64,000 nucleotides of DNA from Calothrix sp. 336/3 (GTDB taxonomy: Bacteria; Cyanobacteriota; Cyanobacteriia; Cyanobacteriales; Nostocaceae): the NCBI RefSeq assembly GCF_000734895.2, contig NZ_CP011382.1, forward strand, positions 3,202,700 to 3,266,699, read 5' to 3'. Positions 56,817-64,000 of the stretch are shown here, one piece after another. The notes below the pieces were generated by a model. That model worked only from the letters and a program-made list of their open reading frames with translations. It did not search any database and was not told the DNA's origin. A program made the translations under genes and the position numbers. How positions within the stretch are numbered: the stretch's first letter is position 1; every line of letters starts with the position of its first letter.

Positions 56817-57428
56817 CTGCTCAATTAAATGGTCAAAATAGGGAGCTATCTGAGCTTGTTGCCCCACCTCCACCCGCTTTAAACTCGCCGTCTTGATACC
56901 TTCTAAGCCGACAACCATGGCATCCAAGGGAACCTGTAACTCTTGATACAGTAGCTGCATATAATGCAAACCCTCGCTACTTGTATAGTCAGTGCGTTGC
57001 CCTGCAATTCCGTAGGTAATACAGCGTAGAAAGTGCCAGAAATCACGCCAACAAGCATCAGCCCGCATCGCTGGGTATAGTCCACCACCGGGCTGGGTGA
57101 TATTGGGGAATGCTTCTAATACCTGATTTCTCGCTTCATCCACAATTTCAGTGACGCGATCGCGCAGTTCTTGAGTTAAGGGAATCACCGTTGCGGTTGA
57201 GGGAACCAGCTGCTGAATCTGCTGTAAGTCCTCATCACTGAGATAACGTCCCCCATCATCTGCTGCTTGGAATAGCTGAATTGACTCCGGTGGATGGGTA
57301 TTTTGCCAGGTAGTAAAACTGACAATCCGCGCTTTTTGAATTAATTCTCGTACGGTTTCACTTAGGACTGTTTTGGTCACGTCGCTTCGCTCCCGATTCA
57401 AAATTCTCAAATCTTTAACCATCCCCAT
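56799..57428 (-). CDS. Orphan phycobiliprotein-like (phycobilisome family) protein
   Basis: The 209-residue protein has the globin-like phycobilisome fold. The segment QPGGGLYPAMRADACWRDF (112-130) aligns with [19 protein letters not shown] of phycocyanin beta, so Cys126 occupies the bilin-attachment site and CITYG matches YVTYA. It is longer than phycobiliprotein subunits (about 162-172) through N-terminal and insert sequence. It may bind a bilin and act as a linker, sensor or store. Not a canonical subunit. It is convergent with the antiporter and divergent from the HEAT-repeat gene, suggesting a bilin-related pair. Confidence 0.8.
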   Translation of the reverse strand: MGMVKDLRILNRERSDVTKTVLSETVRELIQKARIVSFTTWQNTHPPESIQLFQAADDGGRYLSDEDLQQIQQLVPSTATVIPLTQELRDRVTEIVDEARNQVLEAFPNITQPGGGLYPAMRADACWRDFWHFLRCITYGIAGQRTDYTSSEGLHYMQLLYQELQVPLDAMVVGLEGIKTASLKRVEVGQQAQIAPYFDHLIEQLKLFK

Positions 57429-57592
57429 GTATCACCCTAGGGACTTGTATCTGTATGATTGACCTGATATTTGTTGGTGTAATGATGCCCCCAACGAATC
57501 ATCAACATCATCAGACAAACTCTATTTTCCCATGTTTCCCGGCTGATTTGGATGCAAGCTAAAGTATAAACAATCGTTAAATCTTCGCTGCT

Positions 57593-58252
57593 ATGGAACT
57601 CCACGAAATCGAAGCCGAACTACACAACTCGGATTTTCAATACCGCCTGAAAGCAGTTTCTGCTCTCCAAAATTATCCCATGGACGTTGCTGTTCCCCTA
57701 CTGACCCAGCATATCAAAGACCCAGAATTTCTTGTACGCTCCTTTGTTGCCAGGGAATTGGGTAGACAAAAAAATTCTGATTCCTTTGCGGCTTTACTAC
57801 AAATCATCAAGTTTGATAACACCCCCAATGTACGGGCAGAAGCTTCCAACTCCCTATCCTTATTTGGTAAAGTTTCTGCTTCCCATCTGGTGCAGACATT
57901 TGTCAGAGATGACCATTGGTTAGTACGTCGTAGTATTCTTGCAGCTTTGGTGGAAATGGATTGCCCGGAAGAAATTTGGGAAGTTTGCCTTTTGGGAATA
58001 GCCGCAGAAGATACCGCAGTTCAGGAAGCCTCAGTAGATGCTCTGGGATGGTTAGCCAATTCCCGTCAGTCTGAAATTGCCCTGTCTCAACTTCTGACCT
58101 TAAAAGATTCCCCCTTTGAATATATCCGGGTACGAGTTGCCTATGCCCTGAAAAATTTTCCTACTCCCGCAGCCAAGGAAGCTTTAGCACAACTGAGACA
58201 GGATAGCGATCACCGTGTAGTTGGAGCCGCTATGGAAGATTTACTGCTGTAG
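57593..58252 (+). CDS. HEAT-repeat protein, NblB/CpcE-F lyase-like
   Basis: The 219-residue protein is built of five to six HEAT-like repeats (e.g. DPEFLVRSFVARELGRQ, DTPNVRAEASNSLSLFG, DDHWLVRRSILAALVE, RVRVAYALKNFPTP). Length and repeat pattern fit NblB, which promotes bilin release when phycobilisomes are degraded, and the related E/F-type bilin lyases. Divergent from the phycobiliprotein-like gene. I cannot separate NblB from a lyase role on sequence alone. Confidence 0.75.
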   Translation: MELHEIEAELHNSDFQYRLKAVSALQNYPMDVAVPLLTQHIKDPEFLVRSFVARELGRQKNSDSFAALLQIIKFDNTPNVRAEASNSLSLFGKVSASHLVQTFVRDDHWLVRRSILAALVEMDCPEEIWEVCLLGIAAEDTAVQEASVDALGWLANSRQSEIALSQLLTLKDSPFEYIRVRVAYALKNFPTPAAKEALAQLRQDSDHRVVGAAMEDLLL

Positions 58253-58427
58253 GCTTCAGATATAAATTCGTATATAAATATGGCGATCGCCCTACCCATC
58301 CCAAGAACTGCGAACTGTTTTTCCACCACTGTTTTCGGGCGACATCTCAATCATTTATGGGCAAAGGTATGAAGAAGCCAGGTATGATGGAAATCTGAAA
58401 ACAGGTGAGATGTGTCAAACAGGGTTT

Positions 58428-58652
58428 ATGCCCAGGAAAATTCGAGAGTTCAAAGCTCAGATTGAACGTGAGGGGTTTATTTACTTGCCTAAGCGCGGCA
58501 AAGGAAGTCACGAGCGTTGGCGACATCCTTTGCTTGGAAAAACACTGACCATCCCAGGTAAAAATAGTGATGATGTCCCCATTTATCTAGAAAAGCAGCT
58601 AGAAAAGTTGCTAACGGCATTAGAAGAACTGAGGGAGGAAGAGGATTCATGA
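58428..58652 (+). CDS. hicA: HicA-type toxin (mRNA interferase)
   Basis: The 74-residue protein (from ATG 58428; an ATG at 58410 is possible) has the HicA double-stranded-RNA-binding-like fold with the catalytic His in GKGSHERWRHP. HicA cleaves mRNA when not bound by HicB. Its stop overlaps the hicB start (ATGA). Confidence 0.88.
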   Translation: MPRKIREFKAQIEREGFIYLPKRGKGSHERWRHPLLGKTLTIPGKNSDDVPIYLEKQLEKLLTALEELREEEDS

Positions 58653-58867
58653 GTCGATATAGCATGATTGTTCAATGGTCTGATGAAGATCAGCTGTTCT
58701 TAGTCACGATTCCAGAGTTTGCGGATCGCGTGATTATGCCTTGCACTCATGGTAAAACTCGTGAGGAAGCAATTCATAACGGCGAAGAAGTGATCGAAAT
58801 GTATTTAGAAGCTTGGCAGTCAGAAGGAGAGTCAATTCCTACTCCTAGTACACTTCAGATTGCCTGA
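58649..58867 (+). CDS. hicB: HicB-type antitoxin
   Basis: The 72-residue protein matches the short HicB fold: SMIVQWSDEDQLFLVTIPEF, then GKTREEAIHNGEEVIEMYLEAW. It lacks an obvious DNA-binding domain, which is usual for small HicB. Overlaps hicA by four bases (ATGA), so the pair is co-translated. Confidence 0.88.
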   Translation: MSRYSMIVQWSDEDQLFLVTIPEFADRVIMPCTHGKTREEAIHNGEEVIEMYLEAWQSEGESIPTPSTLQIA

Positions 58868-58884
58868 TCATTTCGTTTATAGAA

Positions 58885-59250
58885 ATGGAAAATAGAACCC
58901 ATCTCATCTATGCTTTTGCCTCTCTTGATTCTAGAGAAGTTCAAAAATACTCATTTCGGGCGACAGGAATCAAAAAAGAGTGGTTTTTCCGTCAAGCTTA
59001 CATACCAGATTACTCTTTTTATATTGCCCATTTAACTGACCCTAGAGGAAGTTACGTGAACGGAGAATGCAAAATTAATACAGCGTCAGCGTTTCGTTGA
59101 TTCTGAGTACTCTGCTTATCTCCGTTATGCTGTGCCAGAGGAAAAAGTCTATAATTCCTGTAGTTATATTTACAGATTTTTACATTCAGACGGGCAAAAT
59201 TTGAAAAGAGCCAAGGTGAGTATTTTTGCTGGCACAAATAGGAGGAAGCC
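58885..59250 (+). pseudogene. Possible frameshifted hypothetical gene
   Basis: A 71-codon frame from 58885 ends at 59100, where a second frame takes over and runs to a stop at about 59250 (with QRQRFVDSEYSAYLRYAVPEE near its start). The first frame ends abruptly in TASAFR while the second has no start. Together they would give about 120 residues. Position right after hicB and before the next gene is consistent with a decayed gene. I recognise no family. Confidence 0.35.
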
Positions 59251-59457
59251 ATGACTGAGATACCAATCGGTGGTGAAATGCTCTGGAAACTAGAAGGGGA
59301 CGATCGCGTGTTGTACCTCAGACATAATGCTTCGGAGCCATGGCTGCCCTACGAAGATTTCCCCCAATATGTCCTCCCTGACCCCCAGGGCTTTTCTAAG
59401 GGAATTGCCACCTTTTTAGCATTGTTGAAGCAAGGTTGGACAGCGACTAAATCCTAA
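59251..59457 (+). CDS. Small conserved-looking hypothetical protein, 68 aa
   Basis: This small protein has a Trp-rich, acidic composition (MLWKLEGDDRVLYLRH; WLPYEDFPQYVLPDP; the C terminus KQGWTATKS). AGGAGG lies a few bases before the start, a strong ribosome-binding site supporting translation. Family unknown. Confidence 0.6.
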   Translation: MTEIPIGGEMLWKLEGDDRVLYLRHNASEPWLPYEDFPQYVLPDPQGFSKGIATFLALLKQGWTATKS

Positions 59458-59468
59458 AAATATCAACA

Positions 59469-60272
59469 TTACCTTTCCAGACTAGCCCGTGTGGTACGGC
59501 GGGTTATGGGATGGGCTGTGTCTAATTCTCCAGCAGGTTGACTCAGAAGGCGCGATCGCGCGGCATCATTTAGCCCCTGAACCTGGGTAAAATCTGCTCC
59601 GGCAATACTTTCTAACTGCTCAAACTCCACACCAGTCATATCTGCCGCTCGTAAATCAGCCCCTGCTAAGTTAGCCCCATTCAACCGTGCATTACGTAAA
59701 TAAGCACCTGGTAACCAAGCTGCCCGCAAGTCTGCCTGACTCAAACGCGCCCCCTGAAGATTCGCCAGGGTTAAATCAGCACCCCCTAAATATGCCCCTA
59801 ATAAGCTTGCCCCCTGTAAATCAGCATGACGCAAGTTGGCTGTATTTAACTCAGCACCATTCAAGTTAGCATGGGGACCGATCGCCCCTGAGGATTTGTA
59901 GGCAAAACCTTCAGGAAATTGGGTTTGGCTATCATACCTTGCCCCTAGGAGTTTACTGTCCGTCAAAATCGCACCCCGTAAATCTGCGCCACTCAGATCG
60001 GCTCGGTATAAATAAGCTGCCTGGAAGTTGGCATCCCGGAAAATTCCTTGACTGAGATCTGCTCCCCGTAAATCTGCGCCACTCAGATCGGCTGCACTCA
60101 AATCCGCTTTGTGGAGATTGGCTCGAATTAAAATTGCCCTACTTAACTTTGCTCCTTGTAATTCCAAACCACTGAGGTTGAATTGATACAAATCTTCCTG
60201 ACTAAGAGCTATTCCCGCCTTCAGGACAGCCAATACTTCTTGGGGTGTTTTGTAAGTCTCCCTGGTGATCAT
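59469..60272 (-). CDS. Pentapeptide-repeat protein
   Basis: The 267-residue protein is almost wholly A(D/N)LXX pentapeptide repeats (about residues 36-225; e.g. ADLSGADLRGADL) forming a right-handed beta-helix. A non-repeat insertion at about 112-130 (YDSQTQFPEGFAYKS) splits the helix. No signal peptide, so cytoplasmic. Such proteins are abundant in cyanobacteria, mostly without known function. Convergent with the small gene ending at 59457. Confidence 0.9.
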   Translation of the reverse strand: MITRETYKTPQEVLAVLKAGIALSQEDLYQFNLSGLELQGAKLSRAILIRANLHKADLSAADLSGADLRGADLSQGIFRDANFQAAYLYRADLSGADLRGAILTDSKLLGARYDSQTQFPEGFAYKSSGAIGPHANLNGAELNTANLRHADLQGASLLGAYLGGADLTLANLQGARLSQADLRAAWLPGAYLRNARLNGANLAGADLRAADMTGVEFEQLESIAGADFTQVQGLNDAARSRLLSQPAGELDTAHPITRRTTRASLER

Positions 60273-60372
60273 GGGTTGAAATCGTGAGATTATTTAGGGG
60301 TATTGTACCGCGACATATCTACAATCAAGCGGTTTGGGCATTGATTGCCCATATTTTATTCGAGGATGACCT

Positions 60373-60981
60373 ATGCCGTTTGTACCACCGATCACGATGA
60401 TGGACTTTTTCCGTAAGAGTCAAGGAGTCTGGTTTACCCAGCGTACGGTACATCACTTCAATACGGTAGCAGACCAATCGGGGGAATCAAAGCTATACGT
60501 GAATGTCATTACCCAGGATGATCCACGGGTACAGAGCATCTGTGAGCAACAAAACATCGCTGCCGCTAGGGCTAGGGGGGGAGCCAGTTTTATGTGGCAA
60601 GCCCACGACGACGATCGCGAACCTAACCCAGAACAAGCTGCCGTCTTAATTGATGTCCCTGACGATGAAAGCGGGCGATCGGGAAAATTGCTCCGAAATC
60701 AGGGTTACGTGGAAAAAATTCCTGTGGCGAGTCGCTATTGGTTTGGTCAAGATGGCATTTTAACTATTGATACGGAATATGAAAGCAACCAAGGGCAAGA
60801 GCGTTGCTGGTTTATGACTGATGATTTTCGCGTGCGTGTTAGTACCGTTAGGACGATGAACGGCGTATATTTAATGACCTATTGCTCGGAAAGACGTTGT
60901 TTAACTGAGGCGAACTTAGCTGAAATGGTACAACACAATTTATCAAGGGATGTGATGGGCGAGTCGTTAATTTCCCAATAA
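60373..60981 (+). CDS. Chromophore lyase of the CpcS/CpeS family
   Basis: The 202-residue protein has the S-type lyase signature MMDFFRKSQGVWFTQRTVHH (N-terminal), GGASFMWQ and RVRVSTVRTMNGVYLMTYCSERR, forming a lipocalin-like beta barrel. S-type lyases attach phycocyanobilin or phycoerythrobilin to the conserved beta/alpha Cys84-type sites of phycobiliproteins. Neighbours pebA, pebB and cpcB support a bilin role. Whether it is CpcS, CpeS or CpcU type is unclear. Confidence 0.88.
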   Translation: MPFVPPITMMDFFRKSQGVWFTQRTVHHFNTVADQSGESKLYVNVITQDDPRVQSICEQQNIAAARARGGASFMWQAHDDDREPNPEQAAVLIDVPDDESGRSGKLLRNQGYVEKIPVASRYWFGQDGILTIDTEYESNQGQERCWFMTDDFRVRVSTVRTMNGVYLMTYCSERRCLTEANLAEMVQHNLSRDVMGESLISQ

Positions 60982-61042
60982 ACTTTTTCTGTATTCTTTG
61001 CCTTTTGGCAGGAAAAATTCCCTTTTGAAATTTAGAAAACCT

Positions 61043-61423
61043 ATGACTGAACCAGATAAATCTGCCCTGAAGGCGCGAAATCAATTACTAGGAATGTTTG
61101 TGGCGCTCTGCATCCTAGATATCACCTTGGTAATCATAGTATGGGATATGTGGGCAATTGGACGTATCTTGCTCACAATTGTTGTGATGTACTTTGTTTT
61201 CCAGGGTAAGAAGTGGGCAAAATGGTTATTGATGGGTATCTGTAGTTTTTTAGTTGTGGCTCTGGTTGCTATGGTGATTCTCCTGAGAACAAAGCTCTCA
61301 ACAATGGTAATTGTCGGCAGTCTAATCATGGCAGTTCTGAGTGCAATTATTGCTATTTATCTGGCTAGTAGCCAAGACTTGCGTCATTACCTCGCATGGA
61401 AAAGGCAAAATAATCCCCAATAA
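61043..61423 (+). CDS. Small membrane protein, hypothetical
   Basis: The 126-residue protein (from ATG 61043) has four hydrophobic helices (about 14-32, 35-55, 58-80, 84-105) and hydrophilic ends. No family recognised. It lies between the S-type lyase and pebA on the same strand, so it may belong to the bilin group by transcription. Confidence 0.65.
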   Translation: MTEPDKSALKARNQLLGMFVALCILDITLVIIVWDMWAIGRILLTIVVMYFVFQGKKWAKWLLMGICSFLVVALVAMVILLRTKLSTMVIVGSLIMAVLSAIIAIYLASSQDLRHYLAWKRQNNPQ

Positions 61424-61654
61424 CCGAAATTTATTAAATTTTATGTCCATAGGATTTTAAGCTGAGTCATATTCATTTCCCCGCCACATCCCTATACTGA
61501 CTCAGGATTTCAGGTCATTTCCTGGGTAGCGATCGCCACCTCAAAATTTGCAGAGTCGCGTTAAGGAACGTTACTTTGTTTAATATATTCGAGACTCTTG
61601 GTCTCAGAATCCCCTATTCTTAGAGATCAAGGCAGATGAGTCTATAAATATTTT

Positions 61655-62392
61655 ATGTATAAGCGCTTCCTTGAGCATCTGGAACAATCCTTGTTTCAAC
61701 GGTTCACATTGCAAAGCCGCCCCATTCCTCCAGGATTGGAGTATCAGGTGAGCGATCGCGGGAGAAATCCCGCCACGATTCGCAGCTGGTGTTATCAATG
61801 CCCTGAGTATCGGAAAATCCGCTATACCTATATTGACGCAGGGGCAAGTGCCCAGATTCTTAATAGTGTCATCTATCCCAGTCACTACTATGAATTACCC
61901 CTACTCGGTATCGACTTTCTGTCCTTTGGTCAGGTGAAAAACCTGATTGTTATGGATTTCCAGCCTTTATTTCAGGATGAAGCGTACCTGAAAAAATATA
62001 TCTACCCCCTACAGACATTACATGATAAGTATCCAGACTTAGTACAAGACCTGGAAATGAAATTCTACGATGCGAACCAGTATTTTTCTAAATATCTATT
62101 GTTCGCTAAAACCGATGCCGAAACGGTGAAAACTCGTGTATTTGCAGCATTTAAAGATTATTTAGACTTGTACTGGCAAATGCTAGCCCAAGCCCAACCT
62201 CTGACAGATCAGTCTGATATTCAGCGAATTGTCAAAGCCCAAAAAGACTACGACCAATACAGTGCCGATCGCGATCCAGCTTCTGGTCTGTTCAGTAGTT
62301 ATTTTGGACATGAATGGTCAGAGCGTTTTTTGCATGAATTTTTATTTGAGGATGCTGTACCCCTGGCGACTAGCGGCAAAAAAGTAAATTAA
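61655..62392 (+). CDS. pebA: 15,16-dihydrobiliverdin:ferredoxin oxidoreductase PebA
   Basis: PebA reduces biliverdin IXalpha to 15,16-dihydrobiliverdin with electrons from ferredoxin. The 245-residue protein has the ferredoxin-dependent bilin reductase core: [19 protein letters not shown] with the expected catalytic Asp87, [13 protein letters not shown], and the C-terminal [19 protein letters not shown]. It is followed by pebB after 7 bases, the usual operon. Confidence 0.95.
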   Translation: MYKRFLEHLEQSLFQRFTLQSRPIPPGLEYQVSDRGRNPATIRSWCYQCPEYRKIRYTYIDAGASAQILNSVIYPSHYYELPLLGIDFLSFGQVKNLIVMDFQPLFQDEAYLKKYIYPLQTLHDKYPDLVQDLEMKFYDANQYFSKYLLFAKTDAETVKTRVFAAFKDYLDLYWQMLAQAQPLTDQSDIQRIVKAQKDYDQYSADRDPASGLFSSYFGHEWSERFLHEFLFEDAVPLATSGKKVN

Positions 62393-62399
62393 ATTTATC

Positions 62400-63155
62400 A
62401 TGACTCTGTATCAGCCGTTTTTAGATTACGCGATCGCACTTTTGCACGCACGTCTGGACTTGCAAGCTTACCCCATTCCCCCAGGGTTCGAGTCCAAGCA
62501 AGCAACGGTAGGTAAGGGCAAACATCAAGAGGAAGTCTTGACCACAAGCTACGCCTATCAATCGCCAAAATTGCGACAAATCCGAGCTGCCCATGTTCAA
62601 GGAGGCAGTTCCCTGCAAGTGTTAAATTTTGTGATTTTTCCCCACCTCAACTATGACTTACCTTTCTTTGGGGCAGATTTAGTCACATTGCCGGGAGGAC
62701 ACCTAATCGCCTTGGATATGCAACCTCTATTTCGAGATGATTCGGAATACCAAAGGAAGTATACCCAGCCCATCTTGCCGATATTTGAACAATACCAGCA
62801 ACACTTACCCTGGGGAGGGGACTTTCCCGCAGAAGCCCAGCCCTTTTTCTCCCCTGCCTTTTTGTGGACAAGACCCCAGGAAACGGAAGTGGTAGAAACC
62901 CATGTGTTTGCTGCCTTTCAAGCATATCTGCAAGCTTACTTAGATTTTGTTGACCACGCGGAACCCATCACGGACTCCCAGCAAAAAACAGATATTCAGC
63001 AAGCACAGCTACGTTATCTGCGCTATCGAGCCGAAAAAGACCCAGCACGAGGTATGTTTAACCGTTTTTACGGTACGGAGTGGACAGAAGAATACATCCA
63101 TGGCTTTTTATTTGACCTAGAACGCCAGTTAGCGACAACGGCTAGCCATTTCTAG
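62400..63155 (+). CDS. pebB: Phycoerythrobilin:ferredoxin oxidoreductase PebB
   Basis: PebB reduces 15,16-dihydrobiliverdin to 3Z-phycoerythrobilin. The 251-residue protein is of the same family as Peb[22 protein letters not shown] with Asp93, [12 protein letters not shown], and the C-terminal [19 protein letters not shown]. It takes its substrate directly from PebA. Its presence shows the strain makes phycoerythrin. It is followed by cpcB. Confidence 0.95.
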   Translation: MTLYQPFLDYAIALLHARLDLQAYPIPPGFESKQATVGKGKHQEEVLTTSYAYQSPKLRQIRAAHVQGGSSLQVLNFVIFPHLNYDLPFFGADLVTLPGGHLIALDMQPLFRDDSEYQRKYTQPILPIFEQYQQHLPWGGDFPAEAQPFFSPAFLWTRPQETEVVETHVFAAFQAYLQAYLDFVDHAEPITDSQQKTDIQQAQLRYLRYRAEKDPARGMFNRFYGTEWTEEYIHGFLFDLERQLATTASHF

Positions 63156-63735
63156 AATCAACAGATATCTGGTTAAAATCAGGAAAGTAACATTTCTTTA
63201 CTTTTTGATTAATACTTCTCTTGACTGGTCATCAAAGAAATTAAAGTTAATATTCTGTCACAATTAACGTAAATCCTTTGGTGGTAGATAGAGTAGACCT
63301 CTGGTTAAAAAAGATTTTGCCGTGATGATTGGGAATGAAAAAAGTTGAAAACTGGATGGGCAAAATATCCTCTCACCCTTTTCCCCTAGCCCTTTCCCGA
63401 CTTCTACAACCAGTCCGATAACATCCCTCCCAGGTTAAGTTTTTCGCCGATTGTAAAAAGTTGTTGATAAATTGTAATAAATAACGATCCAACGACATAG
63501 TATAAACAAAAATAGGAACACAACAGGTACAACTTGTTGGTTTGCCAAATGAGTCAGTTTTTCGATTTGTAAAGAACTGTAAAGGATTCCCATCTACGCA
63601 ACTCGCAAGATGAAAAGAATCCATCTCCCAGGCAAAGTTCCGATGATTTATCGGCGCGACAGGCAGCAGAATTGCCTCATCTCACCGAAGCCTAATTGTC
63701 CGTACGCAAATTAAACACATTAGGAGATTGAATGT
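63156..63735. promoter_or_regulatory. cpcB upstream region with TTGTAA-type direct repeats
   Basis: The 580-base region before cpcB holds no credible gene. It contains repeated TTGTAA-type elements: TTGTAAA (63451), TTGTTGA (63461), TTGTAAT (63472), TTGTAAAG (63567) and CTGTAAAG (63577, ten bases on), which may be regulator sites or promoter parts. The ribosome-binding site is TTAGGAG, six bases before the ATG. A TTGCACA-type L box of chromatic adaptation is not visible. Confidence 0.45.
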
Positions 63736-64000
63736 ATGTTTGACGCATTTGCAAAAGTAGTCTCCCAGGCTGATGCACGGGGCGAATATATCACCGGTTC
63801 CCAATTAGATGCTCTCAGCGCTATGGTTGCTGATGGCAACAAGCGTATGGACGTTGTTAACCGTATCACCAGCAACTCCTCCACAATTGTTGCGAACGCT
63901 GCTCGTTCTTTGTTTGCAGAACAACCCCAATTGATTGCTCCCGGTGGTAACGCTTACACCAGCCGTCGGATGGCAGCTTGTCTGCGCGACATGGAAATCA
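63736..64000 (+). CDS. cpcB: Phycocyanin beta subunit (partial, 5-prime end)
   Basis: The first 88 residues are present before the window ends. [18 protein letters not shown] identifies the phycocyanin beta chain; Asn72 (methylated in the family) and the bilin-binding Cys82 in [10 protein letters not shown] are in place. Phycocyanin beta carries two phycocyanobilins and forms the rods of the phycobilisome with CpcA, which should follow just outside the window. The residues at 17-30 ([14 protein letters not shown]) distinguish it from some other cpcB copies. Confidence 0.95.
   Translation, partial: MFDAFAKVVSQADARGEYITGSQLDALSAMVADGNKRMDVVNRITSNSSTIVANAARSLFAEQPQLIAPGGNAYTSRRMAACLRDMEI

Noticed and set aside
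63373..63624. 83-codon minus-strand frame upstream of cpcB
   Set aside because: Lies in the cpcB leader, no start signal and no similarity to known proteins.
1..64000. CRISPR arrays, insertion sequences, prophage or rRNA genes
   Set aside because: Looked for regularly spaced repeats, transposase motifs and rRNA sequences; none was recognised.

Overview
The window comes from a filamentous, heterocyst-forming cyanobacterium that makes phycoerythrin. Evidence: the HIP1 octamer GCGATCGC occurs throughout; there is a phycocyanin beta gene (cpcB), photosystem II PsbQ, the two phycoerythrobilin synthases PebA and PebB, the heterocyst genes hetC and hetP, an xisH/xisI pair, and short tandem heptamer repeats typical of heterocystous strains (Calothrix/Nostoc/Tolypothrix-like). 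I cannot name the species.

Layout. 1-3 kb: a secreted trypsin-like protease with TPRs (cut by the window start), a saccharopine-dehydrogenase-like oxidoreductase and two unknown genes. 3-8 kb: type IV pilus motor genes on the minus strand in the order pilB, pilT, pilC, with a structured palindrome between pilT and pilC. 8.2-14.4 kb: the chaperone set grpE, dnaK, dnaJ, then tusA-like and rsgA joined to dnaJ by ATGA overlaps. 14.4-15.2 kb: xisI and xisH. 15.5-21.6 kb: a complete chaperone-usher pilus operon on the minus strand (pilin-like protein, second secreted protein, PapD-like chaperone, large usher), divergent from an orphan sensor histidine kinase. 23.4-25.6 kb: tRNA-Thr, a DUF3493 protein and a beta-helix/SLH surface protein. 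25.6-27.3 kb: gene-poor, AT-rich DNA with an isolated terminator. 27.3-32.9 kb: hetP, a short HlyD-like protein and hetC. 33.8-42.3 kb: metabolic and unknown genes (GH116 glucosidase, double LCCL protein, GIY-YIG protein, alpha/beta hydrolase, glycine-oxidase-like enzyme, PsbQ, acetyltransferase, tRNA-Thr). 42.9-44.5 kb: argF and lexA with a perfect LexA box. 44.6-54.1 kb: a DNA phosphorothioation (Dnd) island followed by tRNA-Glu. 54.9-64 kb: a CPA-type antiporter and then a phycobilisome-related region (orphan phycobiliprotein-like protein, HEAT-repeat lyase/NblB-like protein, CpcS/CpeS-type lyase, pebA, pebB, cpcB), interrupted by a hicA/hicB toxin-antitoxin pair and a pentapeptide-repeat protein.

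How the genes work together. PebA and PebB turn biliverdin into phycoerythrobilin; the S-type lyase attaches bilins to phycobiliproteins such as those encoded nearby. HetC (peptidase C39 ABC exporter) and HetP act in heterocyst differentiation; here HetP carries a double-glycine motif of the kind C39 peptidases cut, and a reduced HlyD-like protein sits between the two. DndC, DndD, a dnd-associated protein, two DGQHR proteins and a helicase make up a defence island that lacks visible dndA and dndE. The chaperone-usher operon is the least conventional locus: its usher has a long Asn/Ser-rich N-terminal extension, no clear signal peptide, a C9 tract at the start of the gene and carboxypeptidase-regulatory-like domains at the C terminus.
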